The position numbers and the translations under genes were made by a program. Below the pieces are notes generated by a model, which did not search any database, was not told the origin of the DNA, and saw only the letters and a program-made list of their open reading frames with translations. A DNA stretch of 64,000 bases from Pyronema omphalodes (lineage: Eukaryota > Ascomycota > Pezizomycetes > Pezizales > Pyronemataceae), in the NCBI GenBank assembly GCA_024516155.1, contig JAJJXM010000043.1:372001-436000 (forward strand), written 5' to 3'. This document shows, one piece after another, positions 34,791 to 47,086 of the stretch; within the stretch, counting starts at the first letter, position 1; every line of letters begins with the position of its first letter.

Positions 34791-36228
34791 GAACATGGTC
34801 CCTGGACGAGCTTCAAAAGCTTCATGGATTGGAGATATGGTGGGAGGTGTGTTTTAGCCATTTGGTGCCCATATCATCGGACCAGTGCATATGGGGTGTT
34901 AGAGGCTCAGTGTTTTTCTGAGTCGGAGAGTTTTTTTTTCAGTGGGGGGCTGGCGGGATTGTGTGTATTTTTTGTTTGAGCTGCGGATTTGGTGCGACGT
35001 TTGCATCCTTTCACCTCCTTCAGCCCAGGGCGTTGTTTCTGTTCCACTTGTGTTTTGAGTTTTGTTTTGTAACACGGTGATGGGATTACTTACTTTGATT
35101 ACCTTGATTAACTACCGGTTTACTGAATTCAATCTACTGGTTCCATATTTCCATAATAGACTTAAGTGATAATATTGGATCAGTGATCGTTGATACGTGG
35201 TTCAAGGTGCATAGATATCTGTAGAACGAATGTCTGAGTTTCAAATGTCTGGTTTTGAGGCGAGTGCCCAGTATTAAAACTCCAACACCAAGCATTACCT
35301 TTGATTTCATCAATACTGAGGTTCGTAATGCAACCAACGCCAGATCTGTTATCCTAGACCAATTACAAGAGACAGCTTGGATGCGTTCAACATCGCTAAC
35401 TATGCCTCAAAAATAATACATCACTGTACAGTACTGCGGCTTCACGGTATTTAGAAGCAAATTTTCAGATATAAAAAGTATGATGTTTAGAAGCTTTCAA
35501 AGCATCGTAACCACTCAACCAGTAATCAGGATAACTAGTCATCGCACAGCAATATATTTCGACAGGGGTGCTTAATCGAGCGATATTCCATGACTGGAGC
35601 TCAACTCAGGGATGACTTCCACGCAATCCAAGCCGAGGTTCCAAAATCATGTGACCTTAAACCCCCCCCCCCCCTCCCCTACCTCATTACTTCAACACTT
35701 CTGGGCACCAAAACCCATGCCAAGTCCTTCCTCCGTATCACGATGAACCGTCGACGGCTCACAACAATTGCGTAGCTTACTGAGGCATTATATCAACGAG
35801 CAAGTTCCTTCTTATCCCTGATTCATTACCCAGAACAAAAGGTAAGTGCACATTTAAGGTTCAAGAAGGAACCTGGGCAGAGTCACCTAATATTGTTGAT
35901 TGTTTGTGAAGTAACCGGGACCGCTGAAGTTTGTAATTACTGGACTCTGCTCCATTTTGTGATGGTGCTTTTCGCGTCCGCGACGACATGGAGGATCAAA
36001 CTTACTTGATAGATGCACTGTTCCATCTCTATTAAATCTTGTGGATCGTTCGTCTCCTGTACATGAAAATCCTCTCCTTCCACCCCCACCTTCACTCTCG
36101 TCAGCACCACAACTCAGAAGGTCGCCACCCTTCATTCAACTTCCCTCATCCCGAAATATACTTCTGCCAAAAGAACATCCCACCTAGATAACACACCACT
36201 ACAGCTATTTACCGTCGTCACCGGTGCG
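34791..36228. repeat. Downstream flank of copy B and partial third unit
   Basis: After copy B's 3' flank (to about 35330), the stretch 35390-35840 matches 28130-28740 and 32030-32890: CATCGC...TCGAGCGATATTCCATGACTGG, the C run (about 35661-35673), CTTCTGGGCACCAAAACCC, and GAGGCATTATATCAACGAGCAAGTTCC. The repeat then ends and unrelated DNA leads into the coiled-coil gene. No third copy of the protein gene is present. A minus-strand open frame at 35887-36135 (82 codons) has no recognisable feature. Confidence 0.6.
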
Positions 36229-38789
36229 ATGGTGAAGCCAAACCCCAGCAAAAAGGACATGAGGGAGACCACCCTAGACCTCAGCCAATATGATTCAAAC
36301 GACATGACTGTAAGTTAATCCCCAGTTTGTTTTTTCCCCGTTAAAGCTTTACTCACCGTCCGCAGAATGATCTCGGCAATCACCGTCATACAGAGTTACC
36401 GCTATCTGGAAAACCCGTTAATGCTGCCCCTCCACCTCCTCCAAACGCAAGAAAATTTGGGATAGCTACAGCACGTCTAGCCGCACAAAACGACGCTATT
36501 GCATCTGAATTCGAAGGTTTGTTTGCCTCAAACTTCTTCTTATCCGCTGCTAACGTGACTTTACAGCGCTTTACGATCCTGGTGCGGATGAGGAGCGTGA
36601 TGATGGCCTAGGCACTGGTCAAGCCCATCGCCGCGGCAAAAACTTTCGTCCCGACATGAATTTCCTTTCTGGTGGCAGCGGGAAATCACGTCGTTCTCGC
36701 CCACATTCTCGTCACAAGGATACTGGACAGTGCGTAATTCTCCCATCTGAACCCCAATCATGACTGCTGACTCGTTTGACGTTGCTGGGTTGGTAGACTC
36801 CCAATTAACCAAGATAAGATGGACTACTTTTCTGGAAATAGAGCTTTACAGAAGGCTGTTACAGCTGAGAGTGCTGTAACTGCTGAATCTCGAGGTCGAT
36901 CGGCCCACTCTGACGCCTCCGTCCGGATGGCACATAGCGGTATAGATGTCTCCAAACTTCCGGGCTTAGAAGCATCGATACATGCGCCACTCAGCCACGC
37001 CAAAGCCAATGCAGGCTTCAAGCCTCATCAGTCAAGCAGTCTCGGAGCATCAAAATATGCACCCGGTGCCGATGACTACGGGGCTCGCGCACAGCCGCCG
37101 GTATCGAAGGCCGAAAGCCATATATCCCAGAGCCACATTGATGTTTCGTCTCTCTTATTTGCAGGAAGAACCCGATTCAATGAGAATCCGGCAACTGAAC
37201 AGGAGTTCCAGGCAATGGTCCAGGAGTATCAAGAGAGAGTTGGAAGCGCGCAGGTGTTGCTCAGTGTACAAATTGGAGAGCTTTCCAAGGCGAGCGATGA
37301 AGTAGCTATTCTCACAGAGAAGCTGTCTGATGCTATCAAAGTTAAAGAAGCGAAAGAAGAAGTTGTCCAAAAGACTAGAAATTATGTGGAACAAAATGAA
37401 GCCATGCTCAATCAACTGAGACAGCGTCAAAGCAATTTCATCGCTGATCTGGTATGTTTTCTCTTCAGTTCTTTGACGGTATAACTCTAACACGGTTTCT
37501 AGGCCCGAGCTCGTGCTGAGGCTGAGGAAAACCTGAGACGGGAACAAGAGAGAAAGAATGCTGAAGCTCAGAAACTCCACGACGAGTTTATTAAGGCCCA
37601 ATTGCTACGTGCAGAGATTTTCAAGGCACAACTCGCTCAAGAACAGGCTGAGAAGGAGGAGGCACAGCGCCTCGAAAAAGAACGTCTGGAAAAAGAACGT
37701 CTGGAAAAAGAACGTCTGGAAAAAGAACGTCTGGAAAAAGAACGTCTGGAAAAAGAACGTCTGGAAAAAGAACGTCTGGAAAAAGAACGTCTGGAAAAAG
37801 AACGTCTGGAAAAAGAACGTCTGGAAAAAGAACGTCTTGAAAAGGAGCGTCGTGAAAAGGAGCGTCTTGAAAAAGAACGTCTGCAAAAAGAACGTCTGCA
37901 AAAAGAACGCCTCGAAAAGGAGCGTCTCGAAAAGGAGCGTCTCGAAAAGGAGCGTCTCGAAAAGGAGCGTCTCGCAAAGCAGCGTCTCGAAAAGGAGCGT
38001 CTCGAAAAGGAGCGTCTCGAAAAGGAGCGTCTTGAGAAAGAACGGATTGAGAAAGAAGCCTTCGAAGAATTCCAGTACCAGCAACACATGCGTACCGCTC
38101 TTGATGAATTCGAAAACCAGAAGCAAGAAAAGGCCTCTTCTGCCCTCCGTCAAATAGAGCGGATCAAGTGTTCAAATAACAACAAGGCTGGTTCAATTTT
38201 GGATGGTCTTGGAGGCCTTGAAGCATCTATACATGCTCCACAGGAACTTATCCGCTCTAGATCTGCAGTGCCCCAGTCTGTAACCATCCCTTTTAGCCTC
38301 CCTACATCATCCTCCACGGGACCATCCCATATCTCTGGACCTCATACTCCTCTTTTGTCGGTTCAAGATACCACCCCGAGACGCGTACCCATCACCATCA
38401 AACCAGCCATCGTGTTCAACAAAGACAGAAATCCAACTCTTCACTCGCTTGCATTTGCAGCCGCTAATCCCATCCTTGGAATTCCGCCAATGACCGGCTA
38501 CCCTTACCAGGCTAGAATCATTATCCGGCCAATATTTGAGTAAGTACCATTAAGTCCACAATCATCCTCATATTGGAGTTCCTATGCTAACGTGGTCAAT
38601 AGCATTGATGCAATCGTCGTCACTCTGTCTGCCACCGAGCAACCGGGAGGAAAAATCAAACGAACCCTGAATGGCATCCTTGGTGAGGAGGATACGCAAT
38701 ATCTTTTCGGATTATCGTCGGTAAGGGAATATATTTCAGCACTTACCAACATTTTTTATGGACGTGCTCCAACAGTATATAATGCGTAG
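36229..38789 (+). CDS. Coiled-coil / single-alpha-helix protein with LEKER minisatellite, 6 exons
   Basis: Exons 36229-36309, 36366-36516, 36567-36729, 36797-37451, 37503-38539 and 38603-38789 join in frame to 757 residues. I do not recognise a named family. The N-terminal 340 residues are mostly disordered, then helical from about residue 260 (QEFQAMVQEYQERVGSAQVL). From about residue 408 to 533 the protein is about 25 tandem copies of the pentapeptide RLEKE (variants RREKE, RLQKE, RLAKQ, RIEKE), coded by a 15-bp minisatellite. Alternating E and K with i to i+4 pairing predicts a rigid, soluble single alpha-helix. The motif GLEASIHAP occurs twice, near residues 188 and 587, outside the helix. 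The C-terminal 200 residues look structured (ARIIIRPIFDIDAIVVTLSA, GILGEEDTQYLFGLSS). The last exon could be split further by an unrecognised intron. Confidence 0.75.
37675..38050 (+). repeat. 15-bp in-frame minisatellite (RLEKE)n
   Basis: About 25 units of GTCTGGAAAAAGAAC-type sequence lie inside exon 5 of the coiled-coil gene. The first dozen are identical at the DNA level, the rest vary mainly at silent sites (CTG/CTC/CTT, AAA/AAG, GAA/GAG), so the first block is the more recently homogenised. No unit breaks the 15-base register. Confidence 0.9.
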
Positions 38790-40336
38790 TTTTAAATTTT
38801 TGGAGCTGTATGAGTACAATAAGCGATAGTCATCATTAGCGATATGCTGCTATAGGAAATGTTTCTTTTTTGGGTTTTGGGGTAATATTTTCCCCGAGTT
38901 GTGTTGGGTTTTTTATGGCATATATCATGTCTTGCTAGTCAATTATAATTTCTTTACGCTTAGTTACATACTAGAAACAATACTTGTCGTGATATCAATT
39001 GCCATTTTCATTCATAGCCTGCGTCCAACCTGAACGGTAATGCTCTGGCCGTATGGATTGTTAAGCACATTTTTTTTGAATTGTTAGCTCATTTTTTTGT
39101 ACTGTTATAAGTGATGAACGTTATTGAAGCATATCACAGATGATGGCTATTACTTATCATACTTATCCACCTCCATAAATTTTAAAACCACCCATTGAAT
39201 ACTGTAGGAACATGCCCATAAAATATATTAGTAAATGCCAGGATATTGACCTTTGACCGATGGGAATCGGATATTATATTGCGGATATATATTGGATATA
39301 TCTCGTGCCTCGTGCCTCGTGGGGAAGTTTTGTCCTAGAGCTGAAGTACTGGAGATGGATAGTTGGGTCTTTTCTGGGGCTGTGTGGTGACTTGTAGAAT
39401 TTTGGGGAAAGGGTTTGGAAACGGGGGGTTGGGGGGGCTGTTGACTTATTTATGCCGCGGTGGTGGGGGGTTGGTAGTTGTAGTTGTCGTACCATGTGCG
39501 GGTGACTGGTTATGGTTATGGTTATGGCTGGATAATGGATAATGGATATTGGAGAATGGAGAATGGAGAATGGAGAATGGAGAATGGAGAATGGAGAATG
39601 GAGAATGGATACCTGATAGCTGATACCTGATAGCTGATACTGGATACCTAATACTGGTCCCTGGTCCCTAGCTGAATACCTGATACCTGATACCTGATAC
39701 CTGATACCTGATACCTGATACCTGATACCTGATACCTGATACCTGATACCTGATACCTGATACCTGATACCTGATACTGGTCCCTGATACTTAATACTAG
39801 TCCCTAGTCCCTAGCTGAACACCGAACACCGAACACCGAACACCGAACACCGCATGTCATAGAACCTTATTGCAGAATTATGCTTAATTAACATAATACC
39901 TCATAAGTTTTATGGACTCTGTATATATTAGTTTCTATGAGGAATTTGGATTATATTCACCGGGGGTTTAGGATTGGGATTCGGGTTGTAGATACTTAGG
40001 TTGGTGGGTAGGTTGGTTGGTAGGTAGGTAGGTAGGTAGGTAGGTAGGTAGGTAGGTAGGTAGGTAGGTAGGTAGGTAGGTAGGTAGGTAGGTAGGTAGG
40101 TAGGTAGGTAGGTAGGTAGGTAGGTAGGTAGGTAGGTTGGTAGGTAGGTAGGTACAGAAGATGGGTACAGAAGACGGGATTATTGTTATGTATTATTGTT
40201 ATTTTTTCATAGGAAGTTATAATACGTATATGTATACTGGGGTGGGGGGGGGGGGGAGATATTTATCGTGATGTGGATTGCCTACCAGCTTCGTTTAGGG
40301 AATGCGTTTAACTTGAATGGTGATGAGATGGCTGTG

Positions 40337-40637
40337 TGGATTGTGGATTGTGGATTGTGGATTGTGGATTGTGGATTGTGGATTGTGGATTGTGGATTGT
40401 GGATTGTGGATTGTGGATTGTGGATTGTGGATTGTGGATTGTGGATTGTGGATTGTGGATTGTGGATTGTGGATTGTGGATTGTGGATTGTGGATTGTGG
40501 ATTGTGGATTGTGGATTGTGGATTGTGGATTGTGGATTGTGGATTGTGGATTGTGGATGTGGATTGTGGATTGTGGATTGTGGATTGTGGATTGTGGATT
40601 GTGGATTGTGGATTGTGGATTGTGGGTTGTGGATTGT
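40337..40637. repeat. 7-bp satellite (TGGATTG)n, about 42 units
   Basis: About 300 bases of near-perfect tandem TGGATTG, with one single-base interruption near 40557. Because 7 is not a multiple of 3 and no stop arises, all forward frames read through it as CGLWIVD repeats, producing spurious open frames on both strands. Confidence 0.95.
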
Positions 40638-40979
40638 TAAGTAGGTTTTGTGGATTATTGGGGTATCTCCAGACTCCAGGCTTCTGTAGTCTTGTAGATG
40701 ATAAATGATGAATGATGGATAATAGATAATAAATTATCAATAATCCTAGCGATCCTGCCTGGGTTATGGGGTATGGGGTATGTGAGTATTGGTTTTAAAT
40801 CGAAATTCTACTAAGATCTGTGTGTTGCAATGGTTATCTACTAAGAGGTACCTACATGTACATACATGACATAACTAAATATAAAGAGAATTAGAAATGA
40901 GCATGATATAATGACAACATGTTAAAAATAACTTAACACAGCTTGGAAAATCTTACGCAAAAAACGTAAACTCGTACAT

Positions 40980-41239
40980 TTAAACGAAGGTGTTTGTTCT
41001 TGATTTTATTTCACTATTATTTCTTTTCTCGGTGTTGATTTTGTGTTCTCTTTTTCTGTTCTTTGTTTTTTTATTTTTTTTTTATTTTATCGCAGTCAGG
41101 TGGATACCAGGGGTAAAGAAGATCGGGGGGCCTCATAACGTGGTTAATTTCACGAGGACGGGTATTGGGTATTTTGTTGCTGTTTTTACCTGCATGGGCC
41201 TTTTAGGCCTCGGTCAGCGTATGATTCAATAATAATAAT
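40980..41239 (+). mobile_element. LINE-tail element with 17/19-bp target-site duplication, copy 3
   Basis: AAAACGTAAACTCGTACAT (40961-40979) and AAAACGTAAACTTGTTCAT (41240-41258) flank 260 bases and differ at two positions. The insert ends in TTCAATAATAATAATA, a retroelement-type iterated tail, preceded by the GGCCTTTTAGGCC hairpin shared with 5474-5692 and 6061-6111. The last frame reads VAVFTCMGLLGLGQRMIQ and stop, plausibly the end of a LINE ORF2, but it may be noncoding. It is either a 5'-truncated LINE or a short nonautonomous element using LINE machinery. Confidence 0.75.
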
Positions 41240-42131
41240 AAAACGTAAACTTGTTCATAGAAATAAATACAATATCCTTGCTGGAATTGATGGGATTGAG
41301 GTCTATGGTTTTTTCTTTTTTTTTGGCGTGGGTTGGAAAGGATTTCGTTTTGATTTTGAAATTGGAACTTGGAACTTGAAACTTGTGGCTTTAAGGAGGC
41401 TAGTTATTCCAATTATTGTAGTGTTTCTCTTATTCTGATTGGTTTCATATTTCATGTATCTATTTCAATTTCTTGATCCTATTCCCTGGCCCATTTCCCA
41501 TCGCCAATTAGCCCCTCCCACCTTCCCCCGGCCCATTGACTACAAACAAAATCAACTCCCACAGCCCCGAATCCATCCATAGTTTACTGTGATATGATAT
41601 GATATGATGTGGTATGATGTGATATAACCCACTTCCATTTCCTTGGATTTCTTAAACCAAAACCAACCCGAAAACCAAAACTTAAACACAACCGAAAACC
41701 AAAAGTTAAACACAACCAAAAACTCTATAATCAAAACAAACAAAAACAAAAACCATATCCAAAACCACGTCAAAACAAGGCGAAAAAAGCGAAACCAAAC
41801 AAAAGAAAACAATCTGAATACTATCCATAAACTCCATCCACCCTAAATGCTGTGCTATGCTGTGCTATGCTGTGCTGTGCTGTGCTGTGCATTCCCAAAA
41901 AGTAAAAGAGAAAAAAAATAAATGAAAAAAAGGAAATCGATGTATATCCCATGTCGCCGCCCCATAAATGCAATGCAATGTAATCCTGACCCTTCAGTTC
42001 AAAAAAACATCAACCAAAAACCAGTAACCAGTAACCAGAAAACATCAACCAGAAAACATCAACCAAAAAAAACACAACAAAAATATCAAAACAAAAACAA
42101 AGGAATCAACATATCACTGAGCCCCATTACG

Positions 42132-43571
42132 TTATGGATCGATTTCCACAGCCATCTCGCCCGCCTGTCTCCTCATCTCCGCCATAAACTGTTTAATAAA
42201 AGCCTTTTCAACAATTCCAGATTGATAAGCCATATTCCTAGCGAGAGACGGTCGTTCTTCGTTCGCTTGCTTCTCATCTTGAAAACGTGTCTGTCTGATT
42301 TGGTTTGCAGGGGTATATGTATATTCCCGGGCCGTCGGCTCATCGCCACGCACTAACGAAAACCTTGTAGGAGCAACGCAGGAGGAGGAGGAGGATAACA
42401 CAGGAGCAGTAGTGATGTTATCAACCGATTGTTGTGCTGTAGAATTATATTCCGAGGAACATTCACTGGATGGTTTTGATGCAGATTTCTTTTCCCCGGA
42501 AGATTTTCGTAAGCTTACGATACGGCGTTTTGGTTTTCGTTTTGGGGTTGTGGTGCCGGATGTTGCGGGGGTATGTTGATGCTGATCATCTATTGTGGGG
42601 CGTTCTATTGACGCTAGTGCTGGCATCGCTTGGTATAGTACCCCCGAGAGAACGGGGGTAAACAGGCTTAGAGTTTTGGAGGAGTTTTGGAGCGCGCTGA
42701 GTCGGAGTTCATGGGGGTCTAGGGTGTTTTCATCTTCGGGGCTTCCTGAGCCTAGACTCTCAACCGTAGCCGGCTCGGCTTTCCTGATTTTAATAGAAGA
42801 TGGTTCAACGTCCTGTTTCTTTGGGGTGATAATGTTGGGGTTCTTGGTAGACTTGGGTTGCTCCTTGGACTCGGACTCGGCTTGCGACTCGGTAATCCCA
42901 AGGAGCCGCAGGGAGAGCTTGTAAACGGCTAGTGGTAACTCCGATTGGAATAGACCACGTACGTGCTTTTCGACTTCTTCTTGCAGGTAGTTTTTGATGA
43001 AGGGTACCGAGTCGAATGAGCTTGTGACGCGTACTGATTCCAGTGGGTCATTCACAAAGACCAGAGTAATTCCCTTTTCCTTGGAGTAAACGACAACGAC
43101 CTTTCCACAGAGCTTGAATTGAGAGAGTGTGAGCTCGACGGGGATTCTGAGGGAGGTAGCTGCGGTGTTGAGAGGTTGCGGTGATGCGAAATCCGGTGTG
43201 GTCTTAAGATATGTACAAAGTGGGTTGACCTGGCTTCTTGTTAGGTATTTTGCCACACAGCTTGAGAGCTGTTAATTGAGGGTAATACATACCTGCACTC
43301 TCGCTTTCAGAGTCATGCACGCATTTCCGACGTAGGTAAACCTCAAGACTCCTCGAACACGACCTTCTGCCAGGTCGCTAATTTCCAAAACCTCGAGTTC
43401 AGGTTCTTCATCTCCCAAATCGAGGCCTTCGACAGCGATATCAGAGTCGACAATAACGGAGGGGTTTGCTGAACGATTGAGAGCTTCTGTTAAGAGTTCT
43501 TTTGCGATTGTATGAAAGTTGTCAGAAATACTCGAAGTGGCGAGTCGATTCCAGTTGAAGTTGAAGGCCAT
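42132..43571 (-). CDS. MDM34: Mdm34, mitochondrial outer-membrane subunit of the ERMES complex
   Basis: Exons 43571-43293 and 43229-42132 (63-nt intron) encode 458 residues. The start MAFNFNWNRL and the following VEGLDLGDEEPELEVLEISD, VLRFTYVGNACMTLKARVQ, VNPLCTYL, IPVELTLSQFKLCGKVVVV and KGITLVFVNDPLESVRVTSS are characteristic of Mdm34. The N-terminal 190 residues form the SMP lipid-binding domain. With Mmm1, Mdm10 and Mdm12 it tethers endoplasmic reticulum to mitochondria and takes part in phospholipid transfer and mitochondrial morphology. The C-terminal part is low in complexity with a basic PKRKPKRRIVSLRK stretch, and the end (MAYQSGIVEKAFIKQFMAEM) is a short helix common in fungal orthologues. 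Length fits the family. No ambiguity of assignment. Confidence 0.95.
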
Positions 43572-45244
43572 CTCAGCCAGGCGTGTAAGGAGGAAAGAAC
43601 ATTCAGGAGCAAGAGAGCAGCAGAAGGTGAGTTTTGGTTGAGGTGCTGACAACCAGACTAAGGTTGATGTCACTGCGCCGGATAGCTGAATCCTTGTTTG
43701 TACATACGGGTCTAGTGTCCGTCCGCGCATGTGATGAGCTTTGGGACTAAACTAGGCGCGTCATAGTTGTATACTCGCTCAACAATTCTCATGATAGGAA
43801 ATTTTTATATATCAACATGATCTTTTACCTGTGAATTTGATATAATTTAATTTATATTGATTGATACTGTAAGCATTGACGTCAGTCATCGTTATCTGTT
43901 TCATTTATTTGGTGGTGTAACAAACTCGATCGATCCCGGCACCAAGCGAACTCGGTTAGTGCTCAACTTCATCATCTGCAGGCGAAATGCAATGCATCGA
44001 ATTGCCGTAGGATTCCAGAAAACCATCCGATGTCTGGTGACCATCGGAATCTAAATTGATTCGATCAGTCATCCTATACTTCTGTATTATCCTTCAAGCA
44101 ATCATTTCAACGTGATTTGTTTCGACTTTATGATTCCAAAACTCCACGAGTTTACGGTTACAACGTTACATGACGCAAGGGTCGCCCAGCGGCCAGCCGC
44201 CCCTCAACAAAATCCCATCGTGGCAAAAGCCCAACCACAGGAGCGAAAGGCAACCCAAAGCAACCAAAGTTACAACGCAACACAACACAGGTACAAGATC
44301 CAGCACCCATCACATCCACCATCCATTAACCATTAACCAATAACCAGTAACAAAAAAATAAAAATAAAAAAAAAAATAACCAGCCCGTATATAGATAAAT
44401 ACAACCCATAAAACCCACCATCCCCTATGTACAGCACCAATTGCCCGTATGTATCCACAAGCCCCAGCCTCAGCCAGCGACTTCACCAAGCATACGCACA
44501 ACGATATATACAGCAACACCATTCCGAATTCCGGACAACGAGTAAAATACCTTCTCAGCAAGTCGTGGAGCCCTAGCCCAAAGCTTCACAGTCCCAAGCT
44601 TCTAGAAGTACGACTGTACCTTAAACCCGGGTTCGCGCTTATGTAGCGGCCAGGTATGCACTTGCTTGCTCGCATGCGATTCCTGGATTAAGGGGTGTGG
44701 CCATGGTAGGCTTAGCTGGGACTGTGGGGTTTGGGGTCGCGAAATGGATTGGGATATGGATGTTGAGTACAGAGGTATGTAGCTATGTAAAAGCCTACAA
44801 TACTTTGTGATCATAATAATAACAGTAGACTAGTAGACTAATCAGGACATTTAATAGCTACATCTACCGTTCTAATATTTGCATGTTTTGTTTTCATATT
44901 TTCATCTTTTCATGTTCGCATATTTTCATAAACCAAAAACAAAACTCAAAACTCAAAACAAAAACACTCCAATCCCCAAGCAACCCATTCTTCCAAAAAG
45001 CAGATCACCTACCTACCTACCTAATCTACCTAAGCTACCCACTCCCTGATCCCAGGGACCAGGGCTCAGTATACATATCCTCCTACATACCTACATACAC
45101 CAATCAACCAACCCTAAAATCTCCACCAATATCCTCTGTCCTTACCCTCAGTTTCAAGTCGACGTATTGTGTATTCTAAAATCCATGGGTTGCAGTTTGT
45201 AGTTTGTAGTGCTCAGTCTCCAATTCCCAGCTCTACACCCCAGA

Positions 45245-45810
45245 CCTTCCAACAGTAAAGCCAGTTTACCGGTTAAAATCGTAAATCAGGTAAACTGAAC
45301 TGACAATTCACAGTTAGTTGGTGCAGTTTTGGAGTCCCGGAAAAACAGTTGGTTCAGTTTTGAGGGGTCTATATCACCAGGTAACTGCAGTGCACTGATT
45401 GAACGGACTCAATAAATACAAACCAGTTTAACTGTATCGGGAACCAGTGCATGCAGGAATAAATAATGTATTCAGCCTCGTTGGAAGGATCATTATATCG
45501 GACCGCCATTCAATGCAGGCAGATACTCTGGAGGCCATTCAGGGACTCACGAGCTTCAATCGTAGGTATAAGTTGTGATTAATTTCTGGGGACTCAATTA
45601 GGACAGAATTTTGTTATGCATGCACTGAATAAAATTTTTGCCCCTTCATAAACCAGTTCCCCCGGACAAACCAGTTTTCGCAGTTTTAAACAGTTCACCT
45701 GGTTTGCCAAGCCTTGCATTCAGTTAACTGGTTTTCGCAGTTTAACCAGTTTATAATACTGGCAGTAAACTGAACTGGGCTGCCGTACAGTTCTCATATT
45801 CCAACAGTCC
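45245..45810. repeat. Region dense in CAGTTT / AAACTG words in both orientations
   Basis: Short words such as AAACCAGTTTA, CAGTTTAACC and TAAACTGAACTG occur more than fifteen times on both strands in under 600 bases, and again at 46720-46830 (AAACTGCGAAACCCAGTTAA, repeated). Spacing is irregular, so this is not a simple tandem repeat. It may be a decayed element with subterminal repeats or a binding-site cluster. Confidence 0.5.
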
Positions 45811-46875
45811 GTACAGTCCGTTTTGGTCGTCATTTTGAACTGGTTTGTACGACTGGGAGGTTTGTTAAAAACACCATAATCCTCTCAAAGAAAAACTCAA
45901 ACCTCAAACCAAAAACCCAAAACCAAAACCCAAAACCCAAAACGAAAAACCAAAAACCAAAAACCAAAAACCAAAAACCAAAAACCAAAAACCAAAAACC
46001 AAAAACCTCAAACCTCAAACCTCAAACCAAAAACCAAAAACCAAAACCAAAAACCAAAAACCAAAAACCAAAAACCAAAAACCAAAAACCAAAAACCAAA
46101 ACCCAAACCCAAAACCAAAACCCAAAACCAAAACCCTCAACCCTCAAACCCCCCCCCCCCCCCCCCCCACCAATCCCCAAGCAACCCCCCCCCCCCAATC
46201 CCAAGCCCACGATTCTTCCAACAAAGCCGATCATCCACCTAATCTACCTAATCTACCTAACCACCCACTCCCAGATCCCAGATCCCAGATCCCTAATCCC
46301 TATTCCCTATTCCCAAGCCCCAATATATCCTCTTGCATACATATCCTGCTCCATACCTCCATACCTCCATACCTCCATACCTCCATACCTCCATACCTCC
46401 ATACACCAACCAACCAACCCCAAAAATTCCACCAATAACCTTTGGTATGGTCCTTACGTTACCCTCAGCTTCAAGTCGGCGTGTTGTTATATTGTTATAT
46501 TGTTATATTGTGTATTCTAACATCTATGGGTTGCAGTTTGTAGTGCTCAGTTTGTAGTGCTCAGTTTGCAGTTTGCATGTCTCTACCCACCAGACCTGCC
46601 AGACCTGCCAGTCCTACAACCCGGTTCAAACCACGTCCAAAACGTACTATACAGACTATACAGACTATACAGACCATTAGAATACACAAACTGTACCGCG
46701 ACCAAATGAGTGTGCTGTCAATGGTATAAACTAGTTAAACTGCGAAACCCAGTTAAACCAGTTAAACTGCGAAACCCAGTTAAACCAGTTCAAACCGCGA
46801 AACCCAGTTAACCAATTAACCAGTTACCCGAATACAAGCTTATCAAACCTGCAAGTGAACTGTTTAAAATAAAAA

Positions 46876-46906
<31 letters not shown>

Positions 46907-47086
46907 CCACTGCGATAACTAGCTTGACCGATCTCTGTTGGAGCTCTGTTGGAGATTTGTTGGATTGTGAATTGTGAATTGTGGATTGTGGATTGTGGAT
47001 TGTGTATCTCTGGTATATGAAAATCATCTCCTCGTCTGCATCATAACTCGGAATTGCTGGTTGCTGGTTGCTGGTTGCTGGTTGAT

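Larger units (their letters stand above)
38790..42131. repeat. Satellite-rich region between the coiled-coil gene and MDM34
   Basis: No gene. Tandem repeats in order: GGAGAAT (about 39540-39606), ACCTGAT (about 39678-39777), CGAACAC (about 39820-39853), GGTA (about 40018-40154), a 13-base G run (40244-40256), the 7-bp satellite at 40337-40637, GATAT (about 41590-41625), AAACCAAAA-rich stretches (41655-41810) and CTGTGCTATG (about 41850-41890). A LINE tail lies at 40980-41239. Confidence 0.75.

Noticed and set aside
37558..38157. Long alternative frames (both strands) across the LEKER minisatellite
   Set aside because: A 15-bp stop-free unit opens all six frames; only the frame joined to upstream and downstream exons makes sense.
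40268..40740. Four overlapping frames of CGLWIVD / TIHNPQS repeats
   Set aside because: Products of the 7-bp satellite; no non-repetitive coding sequence.
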